Shown here one piece after another: positions 1-9,336 of a DNA stretch of 36,115 nt. How positions within the stretch are numbered: the first letter of the stretch is position 1; every line of letters begins with the position of its first letter. This DNA comes from an uncultured Caulobacter sp. (GTDB lineage: Bacteria; Pseudomonadota; Alphaproteobacteria; Caulobacterales; Caulobacteraceae): assembly GCA_937925635.1 (NCBI GenBank), contig CALALX010000025.1, positions 1 to 36,115 of the forward strand. Direction: 5' to 3'. Under the pieces are notes generated by a model. It was not told where the DNA came from. It made no database searches and saw only the letters and a program-made list of their open reading frames with translations. The translations under genes were made by a program, and so were the position numbers.

Positions 1-385
1 GGTCCGTACGGTCCGGGCGGCCGTCGCGGTCGCTGTCGTAGCCGTAGCCGCCGCCGTAGCCCGGACGACGATCGTCGCGGTCATGGCGTTCGATGCGGAT
101 CTTGGCGCTCAGGCGGTCGAAGCGACGGTCCAGATCACGGCGTTCCCAAACCTGCAGGCCGCCGGTCGCCCGGTAGCGGTTCTCCAGCATGGCGATCTGG
201 CGGAACTCGGCGCGCAGACGGTAGGCTTCATTGCGGGTCAGCGACCCATTGCGGACGCCCTGGTCGATCCGGCGGTCCAGCTGGGCCTGGCGCTGGTTGA
301 TGTTCTGCCACGGGTCGGCCATGGCGGGGGCGGCGACGGCGGTCAGGGCCGAGGCCGCCAGGAGGGGGATCAGGATCTTTTTCAT
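1..385 (-). CDS. Secreted Arg-rich protein, truncated at window edge
   Basis: The gene starts with ATG at 385 and is still open after 128 codons at the left edge, so the C-terminus is missing. The N-terminus is a clear Sec signal peptide: Lys2-Lys3, a hydrophobic run, and an AMA-D cleavage site near residue 23. The mature part is helical and rich in Arg, Gln and Asp, and it turns into a Gly/Tyr/Asp/Arg-rich tail around residue 110. No cysteine or catalytic motif is visible. Short periplasmic proteins of this kind are common in Caulobacterales, but I cannot assign a function. It is transcribed leftward, in the same direction as the sensor kinase that ends 116 bp upstream of its start. Confidence 0.8.
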   Translation of the reverse strand, partial: MKKILIPLLAASALTAVAAPAMADPWQNINQRQAQLDRRIDQGVRNGSLTRNEAYRLRAEFRQIAMLENRYRATGGLQVWERRDLDRRFDRLSAKIRIERHDRDDRRPGYGGGYGYDSDRDGRPDRTD

Positions 386-501
386 GGTTCGGTTCCTCTT
401 GCTCTGGCGCCGGCGTCCCCGGCGTTGAGGAGAGAAAAACACGTCGAACCTGAAACGGTTCTGAGCCGCTCGTTATGTTCTGTTCACCTTGAGCCGGCGC
501 T

Positions 502-2382
<1,881 letters not shown>

Positions 2383-2452
2383 CTGTCCGAAAAACAGCCC
2401 TCTGACGGGCGTTTATCGCGCAATCTCCCTAACGCTTCGCTTCCGCGACAAA

Positions 2453-2495
2453 TTAACCGTCCATTTACCTTGGCGCCCCTTAAGGTTTCGTTTAC
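2453..2495 (+). promoter_or_regulatory. Two tandem CtrA-like boxes (TTAA-N7-TTTAC)
   Basis: TTAA-N7-TTTAC occurs at 2453-2468 and again at 2480-2495, 27 bp apart, each followed by a C. Both differ from the alphaproteobacterial CtrA consensus TTAA-N7-TTAAC by one base, at the same position. They lie 36-78 bp upstream of the GTG start at 2531 and 71-113 bp upstream of the kinase start at 2382. That CtrA binds here is inference. Confidence 0.4.
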
Positions 2496-2530
2496 CTTCT
2501 CCTCGCCTGAGGGCTGATGGAGAGTGGGAA

Positions 2531-2872
2531 GTGGAAAAAGTTTTCGTGGCGCGCAAAGTCGCGCAGAAGCTGTTCGCGACTGAGGCCGCCCTCGATACGG
2601 CGATCACCGAAGCCGCCGAACTGATGGCCGAAATGCTGAAGGCCCGTCGTGAGCTCGGCCTGTCGGCCGTGGTCGGCGACAATGCCTCGGCCAAGCTCGT
2701 GGAAGCGCTTGCGGCCCTGGGTGAAGCCCGGACGGCCGTCGTCGCCGCCCACGGCGAACTCGACCAGGTTCGCGTCCGCATCGGCGTGCGCACCAAGGGT
2801 CTGGGCTTCGAAGACAAGCCGCCGCAATTCGCCCAACTGGTCGAAGCCGCGGACGTCCGCGAGGTCGGCTAA
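2531..2872 (+). CDS. Unrecognised small helical protein (113 aa)
   Basis: I do not recognise this protein. It is Ala-rich and almost wholly helical in appearance, with runs of heptad-like Ala/Leu/Glu, no cysteine, no signal peptide and no membrane helix. It reads as a small cytoplasmic coiled-coil protein. I place the start at GTG 2531 because GGAG at 2519-2522 is correctly spaced; the open frame extends back to 2363 but that extension has no coding character and crosses the promoter region. Two CtrA-like boxes lie just upstream. A long perfect hairpin follows 24 bp after its stop. Confidence 0.72.
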   Translation: MEKVFVARKVAQKLFATEAALDTAITEAAELMAEMLKARRELGLSAVVGDNASAKLVEALAALGEARTAVVAAHGELDQVRVRIGVRTKGLGFEDKPPQFAQLVEAADVREVG

Positions 2873-2896
2873 GGGTCCACGTTGCGATAGTTTAAC

Positions 2897-2933
2897 TTCT
2901 CTGCGTCTCAAACAGAGTTAGAGACGCAGAGAA
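2897..2933 (+). other. 13-bp perfect hairpin ending on a start codon
   Basis: The arm TTCTCTGCGTCTC (2897-2909) is perfectly complementary to GAGACGCAGAGAA (2921-2933), with an 11-nt loop. The last paired base is the A of the ATG at 2933. The right arm contains the only purine-rich stretch that could serve as a ribosome binding site. No T-tract follows, so a simple intrinsic terminator is unlikely. Confidence 0.65.
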
Positions 2934-3352
2934 TGTACACATCGCTCGAACCCATCATCGGCTGGCTGGTCCTCTTGGGGACCTGTCTGTACGCATGGTT
3001 CAGAGGCGCCGCTCCCGAACGTATCGGGGCGGCGCTTTTGCTTCTGGGAACGATCGCGGCTCTGCTGTTCCAGGTGACCCTGTCCGACGGGGCGCGGGTG
3101 ACGCCCACCCTGATCGGCGAGGGACTGCTGGCGCTGGGCTTCCTGATCCTGGCGATCCGGTACGCCAGCCTCTGGCTGGGGGCCGCCATGATCCTGCAAG
3201 GGGTCCAGTTCAGCCTGCATGCCTTCTACATCGTCATGGAACGACACCATGACTGGCTGTTCGCCGCGGTGACGAACCTGGTCACCTTCGGCATCATCGT
3301 CTGTATCCTGCTCGGCACGACCCTGACCTGGCGCCGGACCCGCGCCGCCTGA
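2933..3352 (+). CDS. Four-helix integral membrane protein, unknown function
   Basis: This 139-residue protein is mostly hydrophobic and shows four probable membrane helices, at about residues 8-24, 32-50, 58-87 (possibly a longer or bent segment) and 105-128. It ends in a short Arg-rich cytoplasmic tail. I see no catalytic or transport motif and do not recognise the family. The first helix begins at residue 9, so the start cannot be much further downstream, and ATG 2933 is the only reasonable choice. Its ribosome binding region is locked in a strong hairpin, so translation may be conditional or may depend on the upstream gene being translated. Confidence 0.75.
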   Translation: MYTSLEPIIGWLVLLGTCLYAWFRGAAPERIGAALLLLGTIAALLFQVTLSDGARVTPTLIGEGLLALGFLILAIRYASLWLGAAMILQGVQFSLHAFYIVMERHHDWLFAAVTNLVTFGIIVCILLGTTLTWRRTRAA

Positions 3353-3380
3353 AGCCAGGGTCCCGGGTGCGATTTTGCGA

Positions 3381-4277
3381 TCAGGCCGCCCGCTTCGGCG
3401 CCGTGGTGAGCGCCACGCCGCCGAGGATCAGCGCCAGGGCCGCGAAGGCGCTCCAGCCCGGGCGCTCCCCCATCAGTCCGACCCCCACCAGCGTGGCCCA
3501 CAGCGGCAGCAGGTAGACGGTCATGCTGGTGAAGATCGCCCCGCGCCGCTGCAGCAGCCAGACCCAGCCGACGGTGCCCAGGCCGCTCGACGCCACGCCG
3601 AGCAATACGGTCACCGCCAGCGGCCACAGCGGCGGCATCGGCGGAGGGCCTTCCAAGACCAGGGCGCCGGCGGTGGCGAAGACGGCGCCGGTCAGGCACA
3701 TCATCAGGGCGCCGATGGTCGAGGTCATCGGCGGCGCCTTGCGCATCAGCACGTTCGAGGCCGCGTAGAAGGCCGCCGCGCAGATCGCCAGGGCCAGCAA
3801 CCCCGCCTCCAGGGTCACGCCCCCGGCAAGCCGCGGACCGACCAGCGCCAGGAGGCCCAGGAAGCCGAGGGCCACCCCGATGGCCTTGCGCCCGGTCAGG
3901 CGCTCGTCCGCCAGGAACAGGTGGGCGAAGGCGGCGGTGAACACCGGGGAGGCGCCGTTGCAGATGGCGTTGACCGCGCTGGGCAGGCCCTTCGCCGCCG
4001 TCGAGAACATGAAGAAGGGCGCCGCGAATCCGACCAGCCCGACCAGGGCGTAGGCCGGCCACGGCGAGTCGCGGCCGAACGACAGGCGCGGGATCTGCTC
4101 GCCGCGCGCCGAGCCGAGCAGCCAGAGCGTCAGGGCCGCGACCCAAAGCCGGATCGCCGACACCCAGAACGGATGGATGCCGCCTACCGCCACCTTGAGG
4201 CCGGCGAAGGCCGACCCCCAGACGACCACCAGGATCCCCAGCACGATCCAGTCGAGATATCGATTCGCCCCGCTCAT
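3381..4277 (-). CDS. DMT-superfamily (EamA) transporter
   Basis: This 298-residue protein has the length and pattern of EamA/RhaT-type drug/metabolite transporters: ten hydrophobic helices arranged as two repeats of five. The first half has the family-typical start (VLGILVVVWGSAFAGLKVAV, then a helix ending in Arg), and the second repeat starts near residue 148. Members export small metabolites, amino acids or drugs, usually driven by the proton gradient. The substrate cannot be read from sequence. It stands alone, convergent with the membrane protein at 2933-3352 and divergent from serC. Confidence 0.88.
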   Translation of the reverse strand: MSGANRYLDWIVLGILVVVWGSAFAGLKVAVGGIHPFWVSAIRLWVAALTLWLLGSARGEQIPRLSFGRDSPWPAYALVGLVGFAAPFFMFSTAAKGLPSAVNAICNGASPVFTAAFAHLFLADERLTGRKAIGVALGFLGLLALVGPRLAGGVTLEAGLLALAICAAAFYAASNVLMRKAPPMTSTIGALMMCLTGAVFATAGALVLEGPPPMPPLWPLAVTVLLGVASSGLGTVGWVWLLQRRGAIFTSMTVYLLPLWATLVGVGLMGERPGWSAFAALALILGGVALTTAPKRAA

Positions 4278-4422
4278 GCCGGTTCCCTAGGCCCGCGCGA
4301 CCGCCACGCCAAATCACGGCCTGTAAGAGAAGATTTTTGCGCGACAGACCGTCGCTGGCGGCCCCGTGAGAAAAACTTCACTTGTGCGGCGCAGCGAAAT
4401 CGGGTTCTTCGGCGGCGGGCCA

Positions 4423-4464
4423 CGCTCTCCCAACGGAGCGCTGCTCATCTGCAAGGATGGGAGA
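4423..4464 (+). promoter_or_regulatory. Candidate serC leader with RBS-sequestering pairing
   Basis: TCTCCCA at 4426-4432 is perfectly complementary to TGGGAGA at 4458-4464, which contains the Shine-Dalgarno sequence for the GTG start at 4472. The same upstream bases can instead form a local hairpin, CGCTC (4423-4427) with GAGCG (4436-4440), which would release the binding site. Mutually exclusive pairings of this kind are the hallmark of a translational switch. A conserved serC RNA motif upstream of serC-serA has been described in alphaproteobacteria; I cannot confirm that this leader matches it. Confidence 0.45.
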
Positions 4465-4471
4465 CATCGCA

Positions 4472-5647
4472 GTGACTACGATTCCGACCAAGCCGGAAAA
4501 CCGCCCGGCGCGCCCCGAATTCTCTTCAGGCCCCTGCGCCAAGAGACCCGGCTGGACCCCCCAAAGCCTGAACGACGCCGTCCTTGGACGGTCGCACCGC
4601 GGCAAGCCCGGCAAGGCGAAGCTGAAGCTGGCGATCGACCGCACCCGTGAGGTGCTGGGCGTGCCGGCCGACTTCCTGATCGGCATCGTCCCCGGCTCCG
4701 ACACCGGCGCCGTCGAGATGGCCATGTGGTCGATGCTTGGCCCGCGCCCCGTCCAGCTGCTGGCCTTCGAGTCGTTCGGCAAGGACTGGGTCACCGACGT
4801 CACCAAGCAACTCAAGCTGCCGGACGTGGAGGTGCTGGACGCCCCCTACGGCCAGCTGCCGGATACGTCCAAGGTCCGCCCGGACGCCGACCTGGTCTTC
4901 ACCTGGAACGGCACCACCAGCGGCGTGCGCGTGCCCAACGCCGAGTTCATCAGCGCTGACCGCGAAGGCATCGTCATTTGCGACGCCACCAGCGCCGCCT
5001 TCGCCCAGGATCTGGACTGGACCAAGCTCGATGCGGTGAGCTTCTCCTGGCAGAAGGCGCTTGGCGGAGAGGGCGCGCACGGCGTGCTGATCCTGTCGCC
5101 CCGCGCGGTCGCCCGGCTGGAGAGCTACGCCCCCGCCTGGCCGATGCCCAAGCTGTTCCGCATGACCAAGGGCGGCAAGGTGAACCTCGAGATCTTCGAA
5201 GGCGCGACCATCAACACCCCCTCGATGCTCTGCGTCGAGGACGCGCTCGACGCCCTGGCCTGGGGCGCCAGCATCGGCGGCGCGGCCGGCATGAAGGCCC
5301 GCTCCGAGGCCAACCTCGCCGCGCTCGAAGCCTGGGTCGCGAAGACCGAATGGGTCGCCTTCCTCGCCGAGGACAAGGCCATCCGCTCGAACACCTCCGT
5401 CTGCCTTAAGGTCGTGGACCCGCGCGTCACCGCCCTTCCCGCCGACGCCCAGGCCGACTTCGCCAAGAAGCTGGCCTCGGTGCTCGAGAAGGAGGGCGCC
5501 GCTTACGACATCGGCGGCTACCGCGACGCCCCGCCGGGCCTGCGCATCTGGTGCGGCGCGACGGTCGACACGGCCGATGTGCAGGCCCTGACGCCTTGGC
5601 TCGACTGGGCCTTCGCAACAGTGAGTTCCGAACTCGCGGCCGCCTGA
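4472..5647 (+). CDS. serC: Phosphoserine aminotransferase
   Basis: SerC converts 3-phosphohydroxypyruvate and glutamate to 3-phosphoserine, the second step of serine biosynthesis, using pyridoxal phosphate. The 391-residue protein belongs to the SerC branch used by alphaproteobacteria and methanogens. It opens with the diagnostic FSSGPCAKRPGW (about 17-28). The cofactor-binding Asp171 is in CDATSAAF and the Schiff-base lysine is Lys195 in SFSWQKALGGEG. I chose GTG 4472 because GGGAG at 4459-4463 is ideally spaced; the in-frame ATG at 4457 has no spaced binding site and would put that sequence inside the gene. serA follows in the same direction after a repeat element, so the pair probably forms one pathway unit. 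Confidence 0.95.
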   Translation: MTTIPTKPENRPARPEFSSGPCAKRPGWTPQSLNDAVLGRSHRGKPGKAKLKLAIDRTREVLGVPADFLIGIVPGSDTGAVEMAMWSMLGPRPVQLLAFESFGKDWVTDVTKQLKLPDVEVLDAPYGQLPDTSKVRPDADLVFTWNGTTSGVRVPNAEFISADREGIVICDATSAAFAQDLDWTKLDAVSFSWQKALGGEGAHGVLILSPRAVARLESYAPAWPMPKLFRMTKGGKVNLEIFEGATINTPSMLCVEDALDALAWGASIGGAAGMKARSEANLAALEAWVAKTEWVAFLAEDKAIRSNTSVCLKVVDPRVTALPADAQADFAKKLASVLEKEGAAYDIGGYRDAPPGLRIWCGATVDTADVQALTPWLDWAFATVSSELAAA

Positions 5648-5655
5648 CCCTCGAA

Positions 5656-5798
5656 AGCCCTCCTCCGCGATGGAGGAGGGTTGGATGGTGGCGAAGGCAG
5701 GAACCCTGGCGAAGGGCGCCGATGGCGCCGAGCCTCCCCTGATCTCCCCATCCTCAGCAGACACCCCCCATCCCAACCCTTCCCATCGACGGGAAGGG
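5656..5798. repeat. BIME-like palindromic repeat between serC and serA
   Basis: Two hairpin modules face each other. Left: CCCTCCTCC (5658-5666), loop GCGAT, GGAGGAGGG (5672-5680), then TTGGATGGTGG. Right: CCCCCCATCCCAA, then CCCTTCCC (5777-5784), loop ATCGAC, GGGAAGGG (5791-5798). The reverse complement of the right module aligns with the left module over about 34 bases, so the whole is an imperfect long inverted repeat. A third palindrome, GGCGCC-GAT-GGCGCC (5715-5729), lies inside. This is the architecture of paired REP elements and may also act as a partial terminator or mRNA stabiliser. Confidence 0.7.
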
Positions 5799-5815
5799 CT
5801 TCAAGGAACACCCAA

Positions 5816-7390
5816 ATGCCCCGCGTCCTCATCGCTGACAAACTGAGCCCCGCCGCCGTCGACATCTTCAAGAACCGCGGCGTCGATTTCGACATCAAGA
5901 CCGGCCTGACCAAGGACGAACTGATCGCCGTCATTGGCGACTACGACGGTATCGCCATCCGCTCGGGCGCCAAGCTCGACAAGGACGTGATCGCCGCCGC
6001 CGACAAGCTGCAGGTCATCGCCCGGGCCGGCATCGGCGTCGACAACGTCGACATCCCGGCCGCCACCGCCAAGGGTATCGTGGTGATGAACACCCCGTTC
6101 GGCAACTCGATCACCACCGCCGAGCACGCCATCGCCATGATGTTCGCCCTGGCCCGCCAGATCCCGGCGGCGGATGCGAGCACCCAAGCGGGAAAATGGG
6201 AGAAGAACCGCTTCATGGGGGTGGAGCTCTACGCCAAGACCCTCGGCCTGATCGGCGCCGGCAACATCGGCTCGATCGTCGCCGACCGCGCCAACGGGCT
6301 GAAGATGAAGGTCATCGCCTATGACCCCTTCCTGAGCCCCGAGCGCGCGGTCGAGATGGGTGTCGAGAAGGTCGAGCTCGAGGACCTTCTGGCCCGCGCC
6401 GACATCATCACCCTGCACACGCCGCTGACCGACAAGACCCGCAACATCCTGTCGGCCGAGAACCTGGCGAAGACCAAGAAGGGCGTGCTGATCGTCAACT
6501 GCGCCCGCGGCGGGCTGGTCGATGAGGTCGCGCTGCGCAAGCTGCTCGACGAGGGCCACGTCGGCGGCGCCGGTTTCGACGTCTTCGTCACCGAACCGGC
6601 CAAGGAAAACCCGCTGTTCGGCAGCGACAAGGTCGTGGCCACGCCGCACCTGGGCGCCAGCACCAACGAGGCGCAGGAGAACGTGGCCCTGCAGGTCGCC
6701 GAGCAAATGAGCGACTACCTGCTGACCGGCGCCGTCACCAACGCCCTCAACAGCCCGTCGATCACGGCCGAGGAAGCGCCCAAGCTGAAGCCGTTCGTGG
6801 CCCTGGCCGAGAAGATCGGCGCCTTCGCCGGCCAGATGGTCGACTTCGGCATCAAGGCCATCGACATCGCCTACGAGGGCCAGGTCGCCGACCTGAACGT
6901 CAAGCCCATGACGAGTGCGGCGCTCGCCGGCGTGCTGAAGCCGATGCTGGCCGAGATCAACATGGTCTCGGCGCCCGCGGTGGCCAAGGAGCGCGGCATC
7001 ACGGTCAGCGAGAGCCGCCAGGAGAACAGCCCGATCTACGACAGCCTGATGCGCATCACCATCACCACCGAGAAGGGCCAGCGCAGCTTCGCCGGCACCG
7101 TCATCGGCGGCGCGCCGCGCATCGTCGAGGTCAAGGGCATGGAACTGGACGCCGCCTTCGGTCCGGCCATGCTGTACGTCAACAACCTCGACAAGCCGGG
7201 CTTTATCGGCGCGCTGGGCACCATCCTGGCCGAGGCCGGCGTCAACATCGCCACCTTCAACCTGGGCCGCGTCAGCGCCGACGAGGACGCCATCGCCCTG
7301 GTCGGCGTCGATCAGGCCCCGGAGGAGAGTCTGCTGGCCCGCATCCAGGCCCTGCCGCACGTGAAGGAAGCCCGCGCGCTGCGGTTCTAG
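5816..7390 (+). CDS. serA: D-3-phosphoglycerate dehydrogenase
   Basis: SerA oxidises 3-phosphoglycerate to 3-phosphohydroxypyruvate with NAD+, the committed step of serine synthesis. The 524-residue protein is the long form. It has an N-terminal substrate domain, a Rossmann NAD domain with GAGNIG at 147-152, catalytic Arg231 (NCARGG), Glu260 (VTEP) and His278 (PHLGAST), an intervening allosteric-substrate-binding domain (about 315-450), and a C-terminal ACT domain (about 453-524) that usually mediates serine feedback. ATG 5816 is preceded by AAGGA at 5803-5807. The frame is open further upstream but only through the repeat element. Together with serC this covers two of the three steps; serB is not in the window. 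Confidence 0.96.
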   Translation: MPRVLIADKLSPAAVDIFKNRGVDFDIKTGLTKDELIAVIGDYDGIAIRSGAKLDKDVIAAADKLQVIARAGIGVDNVDIPAATAKGIVVMNTPFGNSITTAEHAIAMMFALARQIPAADASTQAGKWEKNRFMGVELYAKTLGLIGAGNIGSIVADRANGLKMKVIAYDPFLSPERAVEMGVEKVELEDLLARADIITLHTPLTDKTRNILSAENLAKTKKGVLIVNCARGGLVDEVALRKLLDEGHVGGAGFDVFVTEPAKENPLFGSDKVVATPHLGASTNEAQENVALQVAEQMSDYLLTGAVTNALNSPSITAEEAPKLKPFVALAEKIGAFAGQMVDFGIKAIDIAYEGQVADLNVKPMTSAALAGVLKPMLAEINMVSAPAVAKERGITVSESRQENSPIYDSLMRITITTEKGQRSFAGTVIGGAPRIVEVKGMELDAAFGPAMLYVNNLDKPGFIGALGTILAEAGVNIATFNLGRVSADEDAIALVGVDQAPEESLLARIQALPHVKEARALRF

Positions 7391-7398
7391 GCCTCGGA

Positions 7399-7424
7399 GG
7401 GACAGACATCCCGGTGTCTGTCCC
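7399..7424. terminator. Hairpin between convergent serA and hydrolase
   Basis: GGGACAGACA (7399-7408) and TGTCTGTCCC (7415-7424) form a perfect 10-bp stem with a 6-nt loop between two convergent genes, overlapping the last base of the hydrolase stop codon. Neither strand has a good T-run, so it may be a weak bidirectional terminator or a 3' end stabiliser. Confidence 0.6.
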
Positions 7425-8335
7425 TAGGTCGGCAGCATCTCCGCCCAGTCGGTCAGGATCTTGGCGAACCGCACGGGGTCGGCGGCGTGCATGCTGTGCA
7501 GGGCGTCCGGCGCATCGACCAGCTCGAACGGCTGGCCCGCACCCGTCACCAGCTCGCGCGCCTTGGCGACCTGGAAGTCGGTGATCGCGCCGATCAGCGC
7601 GCCGGACGCGGGGTCAATGACCCGCATGTGGTGCGTGAACAGCATCGGCGTCCTCGCCGAGGCCAGCATGCGCTCGTGAGGACAGTTCAGCGCGATGGTC
7701 CCGTCCCAGAAGGCCTTGCCCCACTCGGGGTCGTATTCCCTCAGGTTCTGCGGCGGCTCGGCGGCCCTGGCGAGCATGCGGTTGACCGGATAGTCGTCGG
7801 CGGCCTGCGCCGCCTTGAGGCTCGCCCAGTCGCCGATCGACCACTGCTCGCCCAGGTGCTTCGCCATCAGCCGGAAGATCGGCCCGGCCGCCTGGCGGAT
7901 GCCCGGACCGTACTTCGGCCGCGCCTCGGAGGCGAAGAACGGCGCGTCCTCGCAGCAGACGCCGCGGATCTGACCGGGCATCGCATAGGCCGACAGCCAG
8001 GCCGCCAAGACCCCGCCCGAGGAGTTGCCGCTGACCACCACAGGCCGGCCGACGGCCAGTTGGATGAACCGGACCAGGTCGCCGCCCAGGGTGTTCAACG
8101 AGTATCGGCCCGGCGTCCGGGTGCTGCGCCCCTGTCCGCGCAGGTCGACGGCGAACACCTGGAACCTCGGCGCCAGCAGGGCGATGGCCTGCTCGTAGCC
8201 CCACCAGGACTCGGTCTGGCCTGGGATCAGCAGCAGCGCCGGCCGGTCGGGCGAGCCGACCACGACGTGGTTCATCGCTACCTCGCCCAGGTCGATGGTC
8301 CGTTCCTCGTAGGCGTGGTCGACGAAGGTCGTCAT
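7424..8335 (-). CDS. Alpha/beta-fold hydrolase
   Basis: This 303-residue cytoplasmic protein has the alpha/beta hydrolase fold. The oxyanion region is LLLIPGQTESWWGYE (about 35-49), followed by the strand-turn VDLRGQGRS (63-71). The nucleophile elbow is GNSSGG with Ser105, an unusual replacement of the common GxSxG context with Asn before the serine. A catalytic His is likely at 280 or 283 near the C-terminus. The substrate is unknown. It ends a leftward run of three genes: the amidohydrolase start lies upstream with a 13-bp gap between them. That suggests a shared catabolic role, for example cleavage of an ester, lactone or C-C bond produced by its neighbours. Confidence 0.88.
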   Translation of the reverse strand: MTTFVDHAYEERTIDLGEVAMNHVVVGSPDRPALLLIPGQTESWWGYEQAIALLAPRFQVFAVDLRGQGRSTRTPGRYSLNTLGGDLVRFIQLAVGRPVVVSGNSSGGVLAAWLSAYAMPGQIRGVCCEDAPFFASEARPKYGPGIRQAAGPIFRLMAKHLGEQWSIGDWASLKAAQAADDYPVNRMLARAAEPPQNLREYDPEWGKAFWDGTIALNCPHERMLASARTPMLFTHHMRVIDPASGALIGAITDFQVAKARELVTGAGQPFELVDAPDALHSMHAADPVRFAKILTDWAEMLPT

Positions 8336-8348
8336 TGGTGTCTCCGGA

Positions 8349-9326
8349 TCAGGCGCCGCGCAGCGCCGCCAGGCGGGGAAACACCCGCTCGGCGTTTTCC
8401 CGCGCGATGGCCGCGAGATCGGCCTCGCTCAGGCCATTGGCCTGCGTCAGCTGGTGGATGTTGCGCGCCACGCCAGGCTCGGGGGTGAACGGCCAGTCGC
8501 TGCCGAACAGGATATGGTCCAGCGGCGCCAGACTCCGCAACGCCCCGAACGCCGCCGGATGCGCCGACAGGGCGACGTCGTAGTAGAGGCGCTGCAGCGC
8601 CTCGAACGCCTCCTGCTCCGAGACCGGTCGCGGTGTGATGAAGGACACATTGGCGAAGGCCGCGATCCGGGCCGCCAACTGCGCCAGCGCCCCGCCGCCG
8701 TGCGGTGCGATCATCGTGATCCCGGGCCGGGTCTGCAGCACGCGGTTGTAGATCAGGTCGGTGACGGTCCGCGTCGTGTCGAGGGGGAACTCCAGCAGCG
8801 GGGCCGGCCTGCCCAGACCCACCGCGCCGAAGCAGGCCGGGCTGGTCGGGTGGAGAAAGACGACCGCCCCGCGCCGGTCGAGGGCGTCGAACACCGGGGC
8901 GAACCGGGCGGAACCCAGGTATTCGCCGTCGATGTTGCTTTCGAGGATCACGCCGTCGACGCCAAGGACGTCGAACGCGAACGCCATCTCGGCCAGCGCC
9001 GCCTCGACATCCGGAAGTGGCAGGGTCGCGAAGAAGCCGAACCGGCCCGGGTGGGCCGTCATCAGCGCCGCGCCGGCTTCGTTGACGGCCCGCGCGAGTG
9101 CGGGCCGCTCATCCACGGGCAGGAAGTGGGCCGCGGGCGACGACAGCGAGATCATCGCCGTCGCGATCCCTTGCCGGTCCATCACCTCCAGCGCCGCCTG
9201 CTCGCTCCAGGTTGGCACGGGCATGCCGCCGTCGACCGTCTTCATCCCGGCCTTGTCCAGCGCTCGCGCGTAGACCTCGGGCAGGAAGTGGGCGTGGACG
9301 TCGATCCGACCGCAAGCGCAGCTCAT
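8349..9326 (-). CDS. Amidohydrolase-2 family metal-dependent hydrolase/decarboxylase
   Basis: The 325-residue protein is a TIM-barrel amidohydrolase of the ACMSD-like branch, which includes aromatic acid decarboxylases and some lactonases. Metal ligands are readable: His11 and His13 in DVHAHF, His159 in VFLHPTSP, and Asp277 in FGSDWPF; His209 in APHGGG is the conserved barrel histidine. The family acts on aromatic or muconate-type acids and removes carbon dioxide, or hydrolyses C-C bonds. Which reaction applies here is not evident. It sits between the exported MBL gene (10 bp gap) and the alpha/beta hydrolase (13 bp gap), so the three are very likely one operon. Confidence 0.9.
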   Translation of the reverse strand: MSCACGRIDVHAHFLPEVYARALDKAGMKTVDGGMPVPTWSEQAALEVMDRQGIATAMISLSSPAAHFLPVDERPALARAVNEAGAALMTAHPGRFGFFATLPLPDVEAALAEMAFAFDVLGVDGVILESNIDGEYLGSARFAPVFDALDRRGAVVFLHPTSPACFGAVGLGRPAPLLEFPLDTTRTVTDLIYNRVLQTRPGITMIAPHGGGALAQLAARIAAFANVSFITPRPVSEQEAFEALQRLYYDVALSAHPAAFGALRSLAPLDHILFGSDWPFTPEPGVARNIHQLTQANGLSEADLAAIARENAERVFPRLAALRGA

Positions 9327-9336
9327 TGGAGGGCCC

